Source: Anisakis pegreffii (taxonomy: Eukaryota; Nematoda; Chromadorea; Rhabditida; Anisakidae). Taken from it: a DNA stretch of 64,000 nucleotides. Below are positions 12,901-24,325 of this stretch, piece by piece. The stretch covers positions 1 to 64,000 of the forward strand of contig JAPYMA010002647.1 in the NCBI GenBank assembly GCA_035041965.1, written 5' to 3'. The first letter of the stretch is position 1. Each line of letters starts with the position of its first letter. The position numbers were made by a program, and so were the translations under genes. A model generated the notes under the pieces. It saw nothing but the letters and a program-made list of their open reading frames with translations, had not been told where the DNA came from and did no database searches.

Positions 12901-15863
12901 ACCAGATCCACGAGATTCAATTATGTGGAGTACGATGTTGTTGGGAGAAAACGATCAGTTCGGTAACGTTGTGAATGGGCCGTTTGCTGGTTTTAGAACT
13001 CTTGAAGGCCGACAGACGATAACAAGGTTATTAGGATGTAGTTGTTGTTGTGAATTAACAGTCGACAGCGATGTTGATGAGCATGTTTTTGTAGTTGTTT
13101 GTGTCGGGCGTTCAGAACGAACTCAAAACATCACTTATTTCAGCCATAAAACTATTCGCGAATCTGTCAAAAATTTCTGAAATTTTAATTGGAAATGTTT
13201 TGATAAACAAATCGCTGAGCAATAACAATTCATTACCAGTCGAAAGTTATCTTAAATGAACAAAGTACAAGTTCTATGAAATGATTATATTGGAATAACA
13301 ACTTAATTCTGATCAATCTTAGAATGCAGAAATGAAAAGTGAATTCTGCGGCTTGAATCAGATCACTTGTATTATCAAATGATCAACTTTTGAATTATTA
13401 GTTCAAAATGCGCTTATTATAACATCAGTAAGTAACTGATTGCCACTATCAATCGTACAATATGATCATATTGTAATAGTCATTCGCTCTTAAGAACATT
13501 TGAAAAATCTTGAAGAAATTTTTGAGAAATGAACGAACGAAAAAGGGATTTTAGAGATCTTGGACTCGAAGGGTCAGTATTCAAAGAGAAGGATTTGAAC
13601 GATGTGTACGCACAAGGAGCTATTGAAAATGTCCTCAGCTATACGGCACCATACACAAGTTTGTCTCATTGCTGTCTCACTCCTCAAAGCTCGCAGAATG
13701 CTTCAGTCTAGCACTATGAATTCAAAACTTTCACATCAATTGAACTCTCTCAACACTATCAGAACGTTTCCGGCACTATCATCAGTTGATCTTTCAGCGT
13801 GTCCTTACCCGGTCAATTTCCAAGCACTCGAATACACGCACGGTAGGGTACATAACTGGGTTGGTGGTGACATGAAGCCCATTCCGCGTTCAGCAAACGA
13901 TCCAGTCTTCTACCTTCATCACTCTTTTGTCGATTATATTTTCGAGCAATGGCGACAGATGCGACAGAACCGTTGGCAACGGGAGCAGGTCTTTAGAGCA
14001 TTTGAATATCCTCGATCACACTCACCTTATCATTTCAAATTGATACGTCATCACCATTAATCTCGCTTTAATCACTACTAGATTTGCACCCGTTTCGTGT
14101 AGTTCTGCACTTGACACATTCAAAACGTGCCCGCCTTAGAATGAAGGCCACTGAATCTAAGAGGTTAAACCTTTGTGCGGCGGATTGTTTGTTGTGGAAG
14201 TGCTATTCCATCAAGAAAATTCCGACATCATTCCGATATCATTTACAGGAATATTCACCGGATATCGAGGCTTGTGAGAATCCTCAACATTTTTCAAACT
14301 CCGCAATGCGACCATTCTTCAATTTCGTGAATAAAGATGGTCAGTTCTGTTGTCGCAAAATTTTTTTGTCCATAGTAAAAGTCTGCGTTTCCTAATGAAT
14401 CTTTCATGTTAGCGTGAGAATCATCTGAGTGCTTCGGAGAGCGTTGCAAGCTGATCAGAATAAACACTTAGTTAAATGCTCTACAGTACTTCAGGTCTAT
14501 CGAATGCATACACGGATAACATGTACACTTATGCTCCACGACCATCATGCAGTATGCAAAATCCAAGTTGTGCTTCGAAATTCTTGTTTTGCGATTTCCA
14601 CAATGGACCACCACATTGTGTGTCGAAGATTAAGATGAATGGTCTATGTCAAGGTTTCGAGGGTGAAGATGCATGTTTTGGTGGCATATGCATTAATGCT
14701 TATTGTAGACCAGGAACTTTCCAAGTGGTTCGTTCGTTCGTTCCTATTCAGTTTCAAACTTCAGTTGAATCGACCTCGACAACTATGAATGATTTACGTG
14801 AGGCGTGAGACTATTGCCTGATATGCATCTAGAGATTGTTCAAATTAGAGGATGTATGCTGACTATTTTAAACCACACTTCGAGAGCTGAGGATTCTCCT
14901 GGGAAGTCCCAAAATGTCCTCGGTGTGGTAAACCGATAAAAATTCGACAGTATTGAGGGTGTGATCTATTTAGTGCTGTTCAGGCAACACCAAAAAGAAC
15001 CACACAACGAGCTAAAGTGAGCGGAACGGTTCAGAAAACAACACGACGTCACGGTTCTCGAAGACGTCACGGTTCCCGCGTATTCGCCAATACAACACGT
15101 TCTGATATCTTCATCAACACCTTATCAGGACTTATCCCACAAAATGCTCCATCTCAGATAGAAGTTGTGAGTGTTTCTGAATTTGAATGAAATCCTGCCT
15201 TCATGACTGCTGTGCTAAACGCCATCTGATCTTGATCACTTCCTTCTTGTTCGATTAATAGCTCAGATCAGAATAACGCTGTCTGATTCGAAGTTTGACC
15301 ATGAAAATGAACGAACATGGGATGGGAAAAAGGGCAAACCTATAGAAGAAATTGCAGAAAAGTTTGCCACCGACAATGGGATGCTTTAACGATGATCCAT
15401 GCTGTAGCCTATGGGCTGAGGGTGGTGAATGCGACAAAAATGTCAAATTCATGAAGAAATATTGCAAACGAAGTTGTGGCGTTTGTAAGAGTAAACCCGA
15501 GGAGAATCAAAAAGGCTAGTGATACTATTTGTATCATTGAACCGCGCTAACAAATAACTTATGTATAATTCATAAAGTATTTGATCATACTTGTTGATCA
15601 AAAATTTCTTGATCTGATTAATAACCTATTCCGGTTGAACTGAAACATTTCATACTTCTGAAAGCAGTTGGGGTAATGAAGTAATCGATGCGATTTGAGG
15701 TTGTGTGGATCGTCACATTTCTTGTGCATATTTCCATAGTCGTGGAGATTGTACACGGAAACGCCAGTGGATGGCTGAGAATTGTCAAAAGAGTTGCGGT
15801 TGGTGCGATATACCGCAACAGCAACTCTGTGCTCATGTCGCTAAAATGAGTCGTATGAAATAA
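9953..15863 (+). CDS. Secreted tyrosinase with two C-terminal ShKT domains
   Basis: Predicted binuclear copper monophenol/catechol oxidase of the nematode tyrosinase family, secreted, probably acting in cuticle or eggshell cross-linking or in melanisation. Twelve exons join in phase: 9953-10049, 10287-10498, 11633-11803, 12068-12135, 12826-13026, 13555-13658, 13798-13988, 14249-14339, 14495-14724, 14984-15166, 15358-15490 and 15700-15863, giving 614 residues. Seen in order: a signal peptide (about 1-20); a short N-terminal Cys motif (CLDLQCLCP); CuA histidines 158, 168 and 177 (last in PWHRE); CuB histidines 299 and 303 (THGRVHNW) and 326 ([12 protein letters not shown]); a Cys-rich stretch (379-455); a basic linker (456-516); and six-cysteine ShKT domains at 525-559 and 562-596. 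Both copper sites are intact, so the enzyme should be active. Which C. elegans tyr paralogue it matches is not resolved. AATAAA follows at 16,047 and 16,097. Confidence 0.95.
15045..15080 (+). repeat. 18-bp tandem duplication in tyrosinase exon 10
   Basis: A 13-bp block starting GACGTCACGG repeats with an 18-bp period inside exon 10. It encodes two tandem RHGSR units in the arginine-rich linker between the catalytic domain and the ShKT domains. The duplication preserves the frame. Confidence 0.8.
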
Positions 15864-16046
15864 TCGAACGATCAATCATACACCTAACTAATTGATCGCA
15901 TATGATAACGCTTATCACAACAACTTATCGGATCGCCCATATCAGTGGCCCTTGAACGTTCTGTAGCGAACAATGTCCAGATGTGGAGAAAATTTAGGGA
16001 ATAACTGAAGTTTCCATGCCGAAACTTCGGTTATGCTAACGAAACG

Positions 16047-16052
16047 AATAAA
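16047..16052 (+). terminator. Polyadenylation signal AATAAA (tyrosinase)
   Basis: AATAAA lies 184 nt after the tyrosinase stop codon, and a second copy is at 16,097-16,102. Both are on the coding strand. Confidence 0.5.
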
Positions 16053-16234
16053 GAATGAAAGGAAACTGATTTCAGTTAAACAGAATATGTTAATCTAATA
16101 AATTTTAATGTCTTCCTATCAGGCGATTCACACTTTGGGAACCATTGTTCGTTACAGTTAATATAACATTATGATGAATTTTTGATCATTTTCACTCGAA
16201 TACTAAACTTCATGTTATACTTACTTTATGTAAA

Positions 16235-16235
16235 T

Positions 16236-16286
<51 letters not shown>
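16235..16286. repeat. AAT trinucleotide microsatellite
   Basis: An almost pure AAT/TAA run of about 17 units in the tyrosinase 3' flank, directly before an open frame that I reject as a gene. Confidence 0.95.
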
Positions 16287-16288
<2 letters not shown>

Positions 16289-19200
16289 CGCTTGAACTGC
16301 TTGTACCTTCTGCCTCACCGTGGGATCTTTCATCATTTGAAGGATTGCTTTCGTTCATTGCTGTGTTTCTGATTTATTATCTGTTTGTATTATGCATTAA
16401 TAAGGAGAAGGAATGTTTATTTTTGCTCCTTAACAATAAGATTTTTTCCTTATTAGTTGAATTCGCATCTAGTATCGCCATGATTTACTCACTAAGTGAT
16501 CAATTTCTAGCAGGGATTATCACCTTTTCGCTTATCTGCCTCTTATTGAGAAACAGTAAGTTCATTCCTTCTCAAATGTAAAAAATCTGCCATTCAGCTA
16601 GTTGTCTGTTCAGACGTTCGAAAAGCGGGCATCTTAATGCTCCTTTTGCTCACACTGAAACTGCGTATTATTCAATTGTTTTTGGGTCTGTTATTTTTCG
16701 TTCTCTTGTTCTGTTCAATAACTCCTAATACTTGGAACTTCGTCTAATTCATTTCGACCCCCATCCACTGCCACACACAGTCATATGTCAACATCTCAGG
16801 TCATGTAACCTTGTCATAAATGATTTCTGCTCAGCTGCCTTGCTCGCTTATCACTTTTTTATTGACCAGCTAATTTGATTTGTCAAGGTTAAGTAACGGA
16901 GCGATAAAAAAAGTAAGAAGTAGAATAACAGAGTAAAAAAGCGAGCAAATCATTTGAGCAGAGGTTGTCTGATCATATGATTAAGGAGATCATAAGACTT
17001 ATTAGGGTCTCTTCAGGTATGTTGCTTCCATTTTTCATAGAATATATTTGTCGTTTCCTTCCACATCTTCCTTTCAAGGACTTACTGCCCACCGACAACA
17101 CTTTATCAAGACTGTAATATAGTGCTCTTGTGCCCAATTCTTTCCACAGCATTTTTATTTCTCAGTGTTTTATGTGTATTTACTTATGTACTTGCGAACT
17201 GTAGCATTGATGTAATGATATTTGACTTCTCGGGTTGCTGTGATATGAGCAAATTCATCATAAACCCAATAGGTTGCTTAATAAAGATTTTAAATCCATA
17301 TTCAGTTTCATGTGAACATTCAGTGTTGGAAGAAGTTTTGATCTGCAGAGCTCAGTCCTGATTCGTCGAGACTAAACGTATTAAGTTCTAAAAATATGCA
17401 CAAATAGATGAATTTAGCAGACTGTTGATAGGTGCAAACGGGTCCACGATGAAATTTAGTGCTGTGTTTTGATGAATATTTAGGGGAGACAACTACAAAT
17501 CATATGCGCACACAACCGTAAACAACGGAAATTGCTGACGACGCATTCCTCAAATGTCAATATTTCAATTTGTTCTGTCATGGATTCAGATTCAAATCGT
17601 AAGCAAGCAGGCGGCGTTCATTGTCGCGCATGTCATCAAGTGTTTTTGAGTGCGTAGACAGCAAATAACGATGACAGCAACATTTATTATGTCTGTGCTG
17701 ACCTTAACGTACACAACACACAATCGTCGGCAATGAACGAATCGGCAAACGTGCCATTTCAAACCAACCAAATAATGTGCTCACCAACAATAAAACAATT
17801 CAACGAAACCAATTCCGTCATTTTACGCCTTCTTGTTCAACTCCAAACCAAATGAGAAATGTGTTTCTCAGGAATCCAAAAAAAAATCGTCGAAATTTAT
17901 GATTCTTTTTACCTCTACAAGGAAAGGTCGCACCGTATGTTTCATCAAGCTTCTAATTTGATGCCGTCTAAACAGCACTCACAAAACCATTCATTCAGCA
18001 AGAAATCTCACAATCTTATCAGTGAATCTTTGAATGTTTCTTTACATTTATAATTTCTTTCATCAAATATTAATGTCTTCATATTTTCTTCACTGTTTTT
18101 TCGACGAATGTTGAAAAATGTTGCCGAGGTCGTCCTTTTGCTAACATTTAACGCAACAACTTCAATGATGAATCAGTGATTATTCATTCGAAAATTTTAT
18201 GAGTGCAATAAGTTGAGAAGACGTGAATAATATCAGCAACTAAAGTGCAATAGCAACAATATCATTGAAGATGATTTAAAACGCAAATACCAACTGCTGA
18301 AAACCAACGTGCCTAGCTATCATGATTTAGTTTAACAATGCCATCAAATTCCTTGCTAAAACAGCACTTCTAATTCCATACAACTCAGTTGATGAAAAAA
18401 AAAACGCTAAACATTCTCTCGAGTGCGTGCGAAACAGTCAAAAACGTTCTAATGAATCAAAACTTCTTCAGCAAACAATTCTTTGCAAAACGCAAACAAT
18501 TTTAATTTGATATTTGCAAAATGGCCTCGAAAAAGGCAAGAGAATAAATACGTAATAGCTGCAGCAACGGGTTTTCGTAGGTGATAAAAGAACAAATGAT
18601 CAAAAAGCAAATTTAAAACGAACAATTAAGCAAATAAATATGACGACGAATAAATCAAGAAACCATAAACAGTTACGAATAAAACTGAATGTAACCTGAT
18701 AGTGATTATAATTGTAATGGGAATACAACGAAGTAGACCTTTAAAAATGAAATGAAACACGATATGATAAAATAAAGAAAATGACAAAACCAAAAAAAGG
18801 ATATTTAGAGTCAAGAGACAATACGATCAAGCAGTAACAAACGATCAGGTCAAGGTTGTCATAAATAGATTACTGGAACAATACCGAAACTTAAACATGA
18901 ACTTTAAACCATCCACTTTGGGAACAAAACCCCTCCAGGATGCTACTAAAAGCACCCTCCCAACAATGCACCTCAACCAAACATGATGCCTTCATCCGTG
19001 CCACTTTCTCAATAACGATCTCCGTAACGTCCACCACCTCCACTGCTGCTGTCTCTGAAAAATCGTTCAACTGAGCATTTCAGGTCAAGTTCAATCTCCT
19101 TAATTCTCTACACCTCACACACCGACTAGTCATCTCGTTCATATCGAACAATTTGTAGTGGGATTTATTGAGATTTCTGTAAGCAATGTCAACCTTTTTA

Positions 19201-20324
19201 TATCAACAACATATGTTTGAAATGCTGACGAGCAAGTAGTGCACATCGCTACTAAAACTATCATCGCATCGTAATACGGCATCGTGAACAATTATCAACC
19301 GATTGATTAAACAGCATATTAAGGTGTCCACCATCAATTAAACGGATACGTGAACAGTCAACAGCAACAATAACAACAAGCACAATAGCATGATTCCAAA
19401 CCGAAACTATCAACTCTAGACCGATTATAGAAAGCGTTTTGTCCAAGTAACATAACTGAGCACCGTGCATCAATCACATCGAAGAGAGTGAAACAAAACA
19501 CTGTGACAGTATCTCAATCCGCAAATGTTTTAATGAAGATAATTAAATGAATGAAGTAAAATTAAATCTAAAAATAGCAAAAATATGATACTCACCATTT
19601 ATATGTAAAGGCAAGCAACAGAAGTGAGTTTGATCGTATCAACTCAGATAGATACTCCTTACAGTCTTCGTCTAGAGAGCGCCGCCGCCGACAGAAAATG
19701 CAACATACGATTCAATCCACCGAGATCGCAGCACGTATTTCAGTTCAGTTCAACAACGCATATCAATCAAGCATTCTACCGTATTCAGACCGTATTGGCC
19801 GCACCGTACCGTAGCGTACAAACCGTAACCGAACGCAACACGTATGAAACTCCCACCGAGGCCAATTCTACTGGGGAGTTAGCTCGGAAAATATCACAAG
19901 AACCGAATATGTAGGTGAGCATAAGATCGCCGCAATTTCCATTTTGATAAGCAAGTGCGTATGTGTGATCGCTGCTGAATGTCACCTTTTTGCACGGTCA
20001 CCCGTTATTCATTCATTCCCTTGACTCTAACTGAAGGACCGGAAACAATAAATAATATAACATCGAAGAGAATAAATGCAAATCTTAAAAAAGATTTATA
20101 TCCATGCGCTTAAACTATCTCATTTAATCATCCACAACTCTACTGTCACTGGACGGAATTGAATGAAAGCAGTCAAAGAGAACACAGCTTATGAACTATA
20201 AATAATCATGGACCGTCAAACGAATAACACTCCTCGAATACAACACTTCGAATATGTTCAGATTCTATGCACATATAAAACTCAATCACATTCCACCACT
20301 TCTTCAATTTCCCTTTACTTCCAG

Positions 20325-20588
20325 ATGAAGATTCTTTCACTCTTCATACACTTTCTGTTCTGTTCTTATGCTTCAGCGCATTCGACGTGCTCGACAAGCT
20401 GTTCCTCTCCATACATTTCCGTCGACGTTTCCATTATTTTCAAGCATGCCGTTAGAACCGATGAATTTATCAAAATGACGCCGGTCAGGCAACATTCACA
20501 TAGCATCCCATCCGATTCTACTGATACGGGAACAAGTGCAAACCGAAACTTCGTACGGTTCTTGAAGTTACGACCGTTTTGCCCATGA
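20325..20588 (+). CDS. Possible small secreted protein, unrecognised
   Basis: The 87-codon frame starts at an ATG placed directly after a strong pyrimidine tract and CAG, as at some trans-splice sites. It opens with a convincing signal peptide (MKILSLFIHFLFCSYASA), followed by four cysteines (three near the mature N-terminus and one near the end) and a Ser/Thr-rich body. No family is recognised. The opposite strand is also open over part of this interval, so the call is weak. A TATAAA lies upstream near 20,195. Confidence 0.28.
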   Translation: MKILSLFIHFLFCSYASAHSTCSTSCSSPYISVDVSIIFKHAVRTDEFIKMTPVRQHSHSIPSDSTDTGTSANRNFVRFLKLRPFCP

Positions 20589-20788
20589 AATATATCCGTC
20601 CATTCGTCCGTCCATCCATATATTCTTACTTATACTCTCTTCATGTGCCGACATATTCAAATACTATTTTCCAGTATAACATGTGAACTTTACGCAAATA
20701 TTCCGCATGAACCGTTTGTCATATATCAGGATTTGATTTCATAGTTGGAACTACTATTTTATATTATAAGAAAGTCTTTGAAATCCAT

Positions 20789-22134
20789 TCATGAAACTTC
20801 AAAAAAGAAGTCAGAAATAGTTAACCTTCTACCACTTCCTCCTCCACCACCTCCTCCACTACTACTACTGTAATAGCTTCGGCCACCACCATTACTGTAT
20901 CCACCACCACTACCACCGTAACTTCCGCCGCCTCGACTACCACTACCGTATCGACTGCCTCCTCTACCACCACCACCGTATCCTCCGCCACCGTAACCAC
21001 CACTTTCGTAACTGAAACATTAGTTAAGTACAGTCTAACTTGGCATGTTTTGTTTTGCACGCGATAAAGCAGCTCTCGTATCTAGATCGCAAAAAAACAT
21101 TCCAGTGGTGCTTATTTCTGATCAATTAGGTGAGTGTGAAGGTTTGAAGCCGGACTTTCGTATGAACGCAAACGGCGAAAGCATGCACATGAAAGAAACA
21201 ACGGGTGAACGTACCGTCCTCCTCCACCTCCACCGTATCTTCCACCACCACCTCCACCACCATAACCTCCACCGTAACCGCCTCCACGACCACCACCACC
21301 ACCACCGAAACGTCGTGGACGTCTTTCACCAGGTTTACGTGGTGGATGCGCGGTTGCTACTTTGATTTTGTTACGACCGACATATCTGCAAAGTTATGAA
21401 CGTTGAAGCAGTGGTGCCTTAGGATCAATGAGAAGTGTGCAACCGAACGAGAACAGGTAATAATGATAACGTACGCGTTATCCATTTGCTTGAGTGCTTC
21501 GGCTGCATCATCCTTATGCTTGAACGTAACGAACGCAAACAACGGTGGATACGATGCCAACCATACGCTGTGAATATTTCCAAACTTCCTTAAAATTCAC
21601 ACAAGATTATCGTCGAATATAAATAAATATTCAAGAAGAACAGAACATAATTTTGAGTAAACAACACTAACTTGAAGGCGTCTTCGAGATCTGCCTCCTT
21701 CATGCTTTCATCAAAATTGCAAATATGCAATCTGCCGAACTCATCCGACTGACCATCAGATGAACGCGATCGGCTTCGATTACGCTGTGGCGGTGAAGCG
21801 CTACGAGACGGTGAATTCTCACTGAAAAAAATAATCTAATTTATGAGAAGGTGCGATGAACTAGTGTGGTGCGAGGATCGGGCAATTTCGGGAACCCTGT
21901 TTCCGGCCTCGACAATTTTTGATCCGTCTCCAACCGCATTTTAGGGGTCCAAACGGCAAAATTTCGTTTCCGTGTTCTTCCGTGGACTAATAATCAACTG
22001 CGTGAATTCAACAGAACACGACAATGGAACAGATTTCAGCAGATCACAATAAAAATGAAAAGATCCAAGCCGCACTTTCTTGGCGAAGGTGACCGCTGCT
22101 GTTCATTATTTTCCATAACGTCTGCACTGGACAT
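20789..22134 (-). CDS. SR-like RNA-binding protein: RS, RRM and Gly-rich tail
   Basis: Predicted nuclear RNA-binding protein acting in mRNA splicing or packaging. Five exons join in phase (5' to 3'): 22134-22076, 21821-21672, 21588-21475, 21385-21215 and 21011-20789, giving 238 residues. Seen in order: an Arg/Ser-rich N-terminus (about 14-46, with RSRSRS); one RRM (about 50-120) with RNP2 LHICNF and RNP1 LFAFVTFK; a basic PRKPGERRPRRF segment; then a Gly/Tyr/Arg-rich, low-complexity C-terminus. The RRM resembles the SRSF3/SRSF7 type (SVW...PPLFAFVTF), but the RS region precedes it and the tail is glycine-rich as in hnRNPs. The 3' end is uncertain: a GTTAAC donor near the end could splice away the last residues. 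A CAG at 22,158-22,160, just upstream of the ATG, is a likely trans-splice acceptor. Val-rich frames overlapping exons 4 and 5 are shadows. Confidence 0.85.
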
Positions 22135-24325
22135 TATCCTCAATCAGGCTATAATTTCTGAAAGTCGTCGTAAACATCAAAGTTGCGCTGCTTTAACTGA
22201 ACGAACGCGAAGCGCAAAAATAACCGACCGATAAAGACAAACGACGCCCTATTAACAAGCACACTCTCTAGCTGACCCATCCATCTAATAATGAAGAGCA
22301 CGCACAGAAATTTGGCAAAAAAATGAATATTACGGAAATTATCTACAGAAAAAAGAAACCCTTTTTGAAATTAAAAACTCGCAAACGAAACGCTTCTAAT
22401 CAATGGCTATCACATGCAAATTCTGAGCGTGACATCATCACAAGCGCGGGCCGTCGATAAGCAGCAATATGAGGAAGAAAATTGCAGATGTATGTTGACT
22501 ATCCTTTGTCAACGAGCACTCCTCCTCTCAGTTACTAACCGCTCGGATGGAACACACACAGCAGACAAGTAAACGGCTATGTGACTGCTGTGATACAGAG
22601 AAGTCAGCTTGTCCATCCACAACGCCAAAACATTTCCCACACTGTTAAACATAGCAGTAAGTGAACGCAGCAACAACGAGCACGCCACAGTATTATTGGC
22701 GCACGAGAAGTGTGGCCGTCGGGTATCTTTTCATACTTGCTCACAATGGGAAGGGAACGACGGGGAAGTTCGCTGGACGGACAGAACAACAGCGTCGTGA
22801 TTAATTCAATACATCAGATTTCGTCGCTGGGTTCCGCAGTGATTCATTTGCCAGCGTATTATCACTGAAATCAATTGAAATGCTGCCATAGCAAATAAGC
22901 CGTGAAACATCCAAAAATTCCAACCCCCCCAGTCCTCTCTGCAAAACCGGCGAAGAAGCCAAAAGCAGAGTGCAAACCAGGATCTATATGCCCGAATAAA
23001 TTACACAGCGCTGCTCGAAAGCGGCTGAATGATGATCGCGTAGAGTGAATGTGATGAAGAGCCTCAGTCTAATCGCCTCAGTATGGGAAGCAGACAACGA
23101 TGGCGGCGTGCAAAAACAACACGATCGTCATTTTATCGCTAACAAAACCCTCAGCACCACCACCTAAAGAAATCATCCCACATAGGCAACTGTTCACTTG
23201 ATTTCCCAAGCGAACACTTGCTATACGTAAATTGCACACTGTTACAACACTACGCGCTATAATACGTCGTCTCCATCGCACACGGCGGTGGATTGAAGAT
23301 GTCCTTTGGACGGATGGTGCTGGCTGGCAACGCGTTGCGTGTTTCGATCAGCCATCCTACTAACGATCTCTTGCCGTGCTTGCCTAGCATCTCTTCACTC
23401 TCGCCATTACTGCTGCTGCTTGACTGGCAATCTACGCTCGCCCTTATGCACTGAACTTTATCAATAAACATTATCGAAAAGAACAGAACCACATTTACAT
23501 TGAATATTTATCTGTAAAGAATTTGTCCATGTCTAGCAAATTTTAAGATATGCAGATAATTATAAGCACAGAGGTGAACAATAATACTTCTACATCCTTA
23601 TTGGTATCGAAAAGCGTAAATTTGAATTACTTAAATTGTTGGGAACTAGCTTTGTAAGTTGCATATTCCGAACACCTCATATCAATTTTGTCAGAATTCA
23701 ATTTTTTTTGGCGATTGAACATGGAAGTATTCATTCAGAACAGTTGAAACCGTTTCCCAGCAGTGTGCAGAAACGGACTGAGAAAATTGACAATGAGAAA
23801 AATTTATTTATTTCTTCATATCTTTAGTGTTAGTCGGGATCACGGCAGTAACGTTTCGTAGAACGTCGTGGAGAATGTTAATGATTACCACTATAAAGTA
23901 TACATTCCACCGTAAACTTATGCATCATTTATCAGTGCATCCACATCATTTATCATCCATTCATGACTGTTTTCCGAAGCAACATCGAAGCCCAAATTTC
24001 GAAGCGAAGGGAAAATCCAGACTATTGTTCGAAAACGCTGCCTCAGACTAATATCATTCCGAACCAGTATCATTTCAAACGAAGCCTCGCAATGAACGCA
24101 AAGCATAAACGTACACACATAATCATTGTTCGTATTCTCGAAGAAATTAGCACTATTCAGAGGTGTACGCATGCAGTTTTTATTCACACTGGTCACCAAT
24201 TAATCGCTCTTAATTAATACCGCCGAATGTTAACGATCCAGTTTAATATTAAAGTATACAACAAAAAATGATATTACAGAGTCAATAAAAATACTGCTGA
24301 ATGCAGATAGAGATCGGTGGTCGTA
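22135..24325. other. Intergenic between two minus-strand genes
   Basis: The sequence from about 22,080 to 23,460 is GC-richer than its surroundings. A minus-strand frame from an acceptor near 23,455 down to a stop at 23,250 is open and has a Ser-rich start, but no family or partner exon was found. It could be an upstream untranslated or coding exon of the RRM gene or a separate short gene. Minus-strand AATAAA near 24,178-24,183 probably serves the LRR gene. Confidence 0.5.

Larger units (their letters stand above)
15864..20788. other. Intergenic, sparse
   Basis: No recognised gene. It holds the tyrosinase polyadenylation signals and a long AAT microsatellite. A CpG-rich patch near 19,660-19,890 is open in one plus-strand frame for 96 codons but has no ATG at its start and ends at a stop next to a GTGAGC donor-like site. 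A short plus-strand open frame at 17,580-17,639 with a CxxC motif might be a first exon, but no partner exon was found. One weak gene candidate at 20,325-20,588 is listed separately. Confidence 0.55.

Noticed and set aside
16285..16581. 98-codon hydrophobic frame
   Set aside because: It begins directly after the AAT microsatellite in the tyrosinase 3' flank; hydrophobicity reflects AT-rich codons and no acceptor or homology supports it.
17122..17361. 79-codon frame resembling a secreted Cys-rich peptide
   Set aside because: The apparent start is GTG, not ATG, and no spliced start was found.
20821..21060. Val-rich minus-strand frame (and a similar one at 21,126-21,329)
   Set aside because: Shifted-frame shadows of the Gly-rich codons of the RRM gene.
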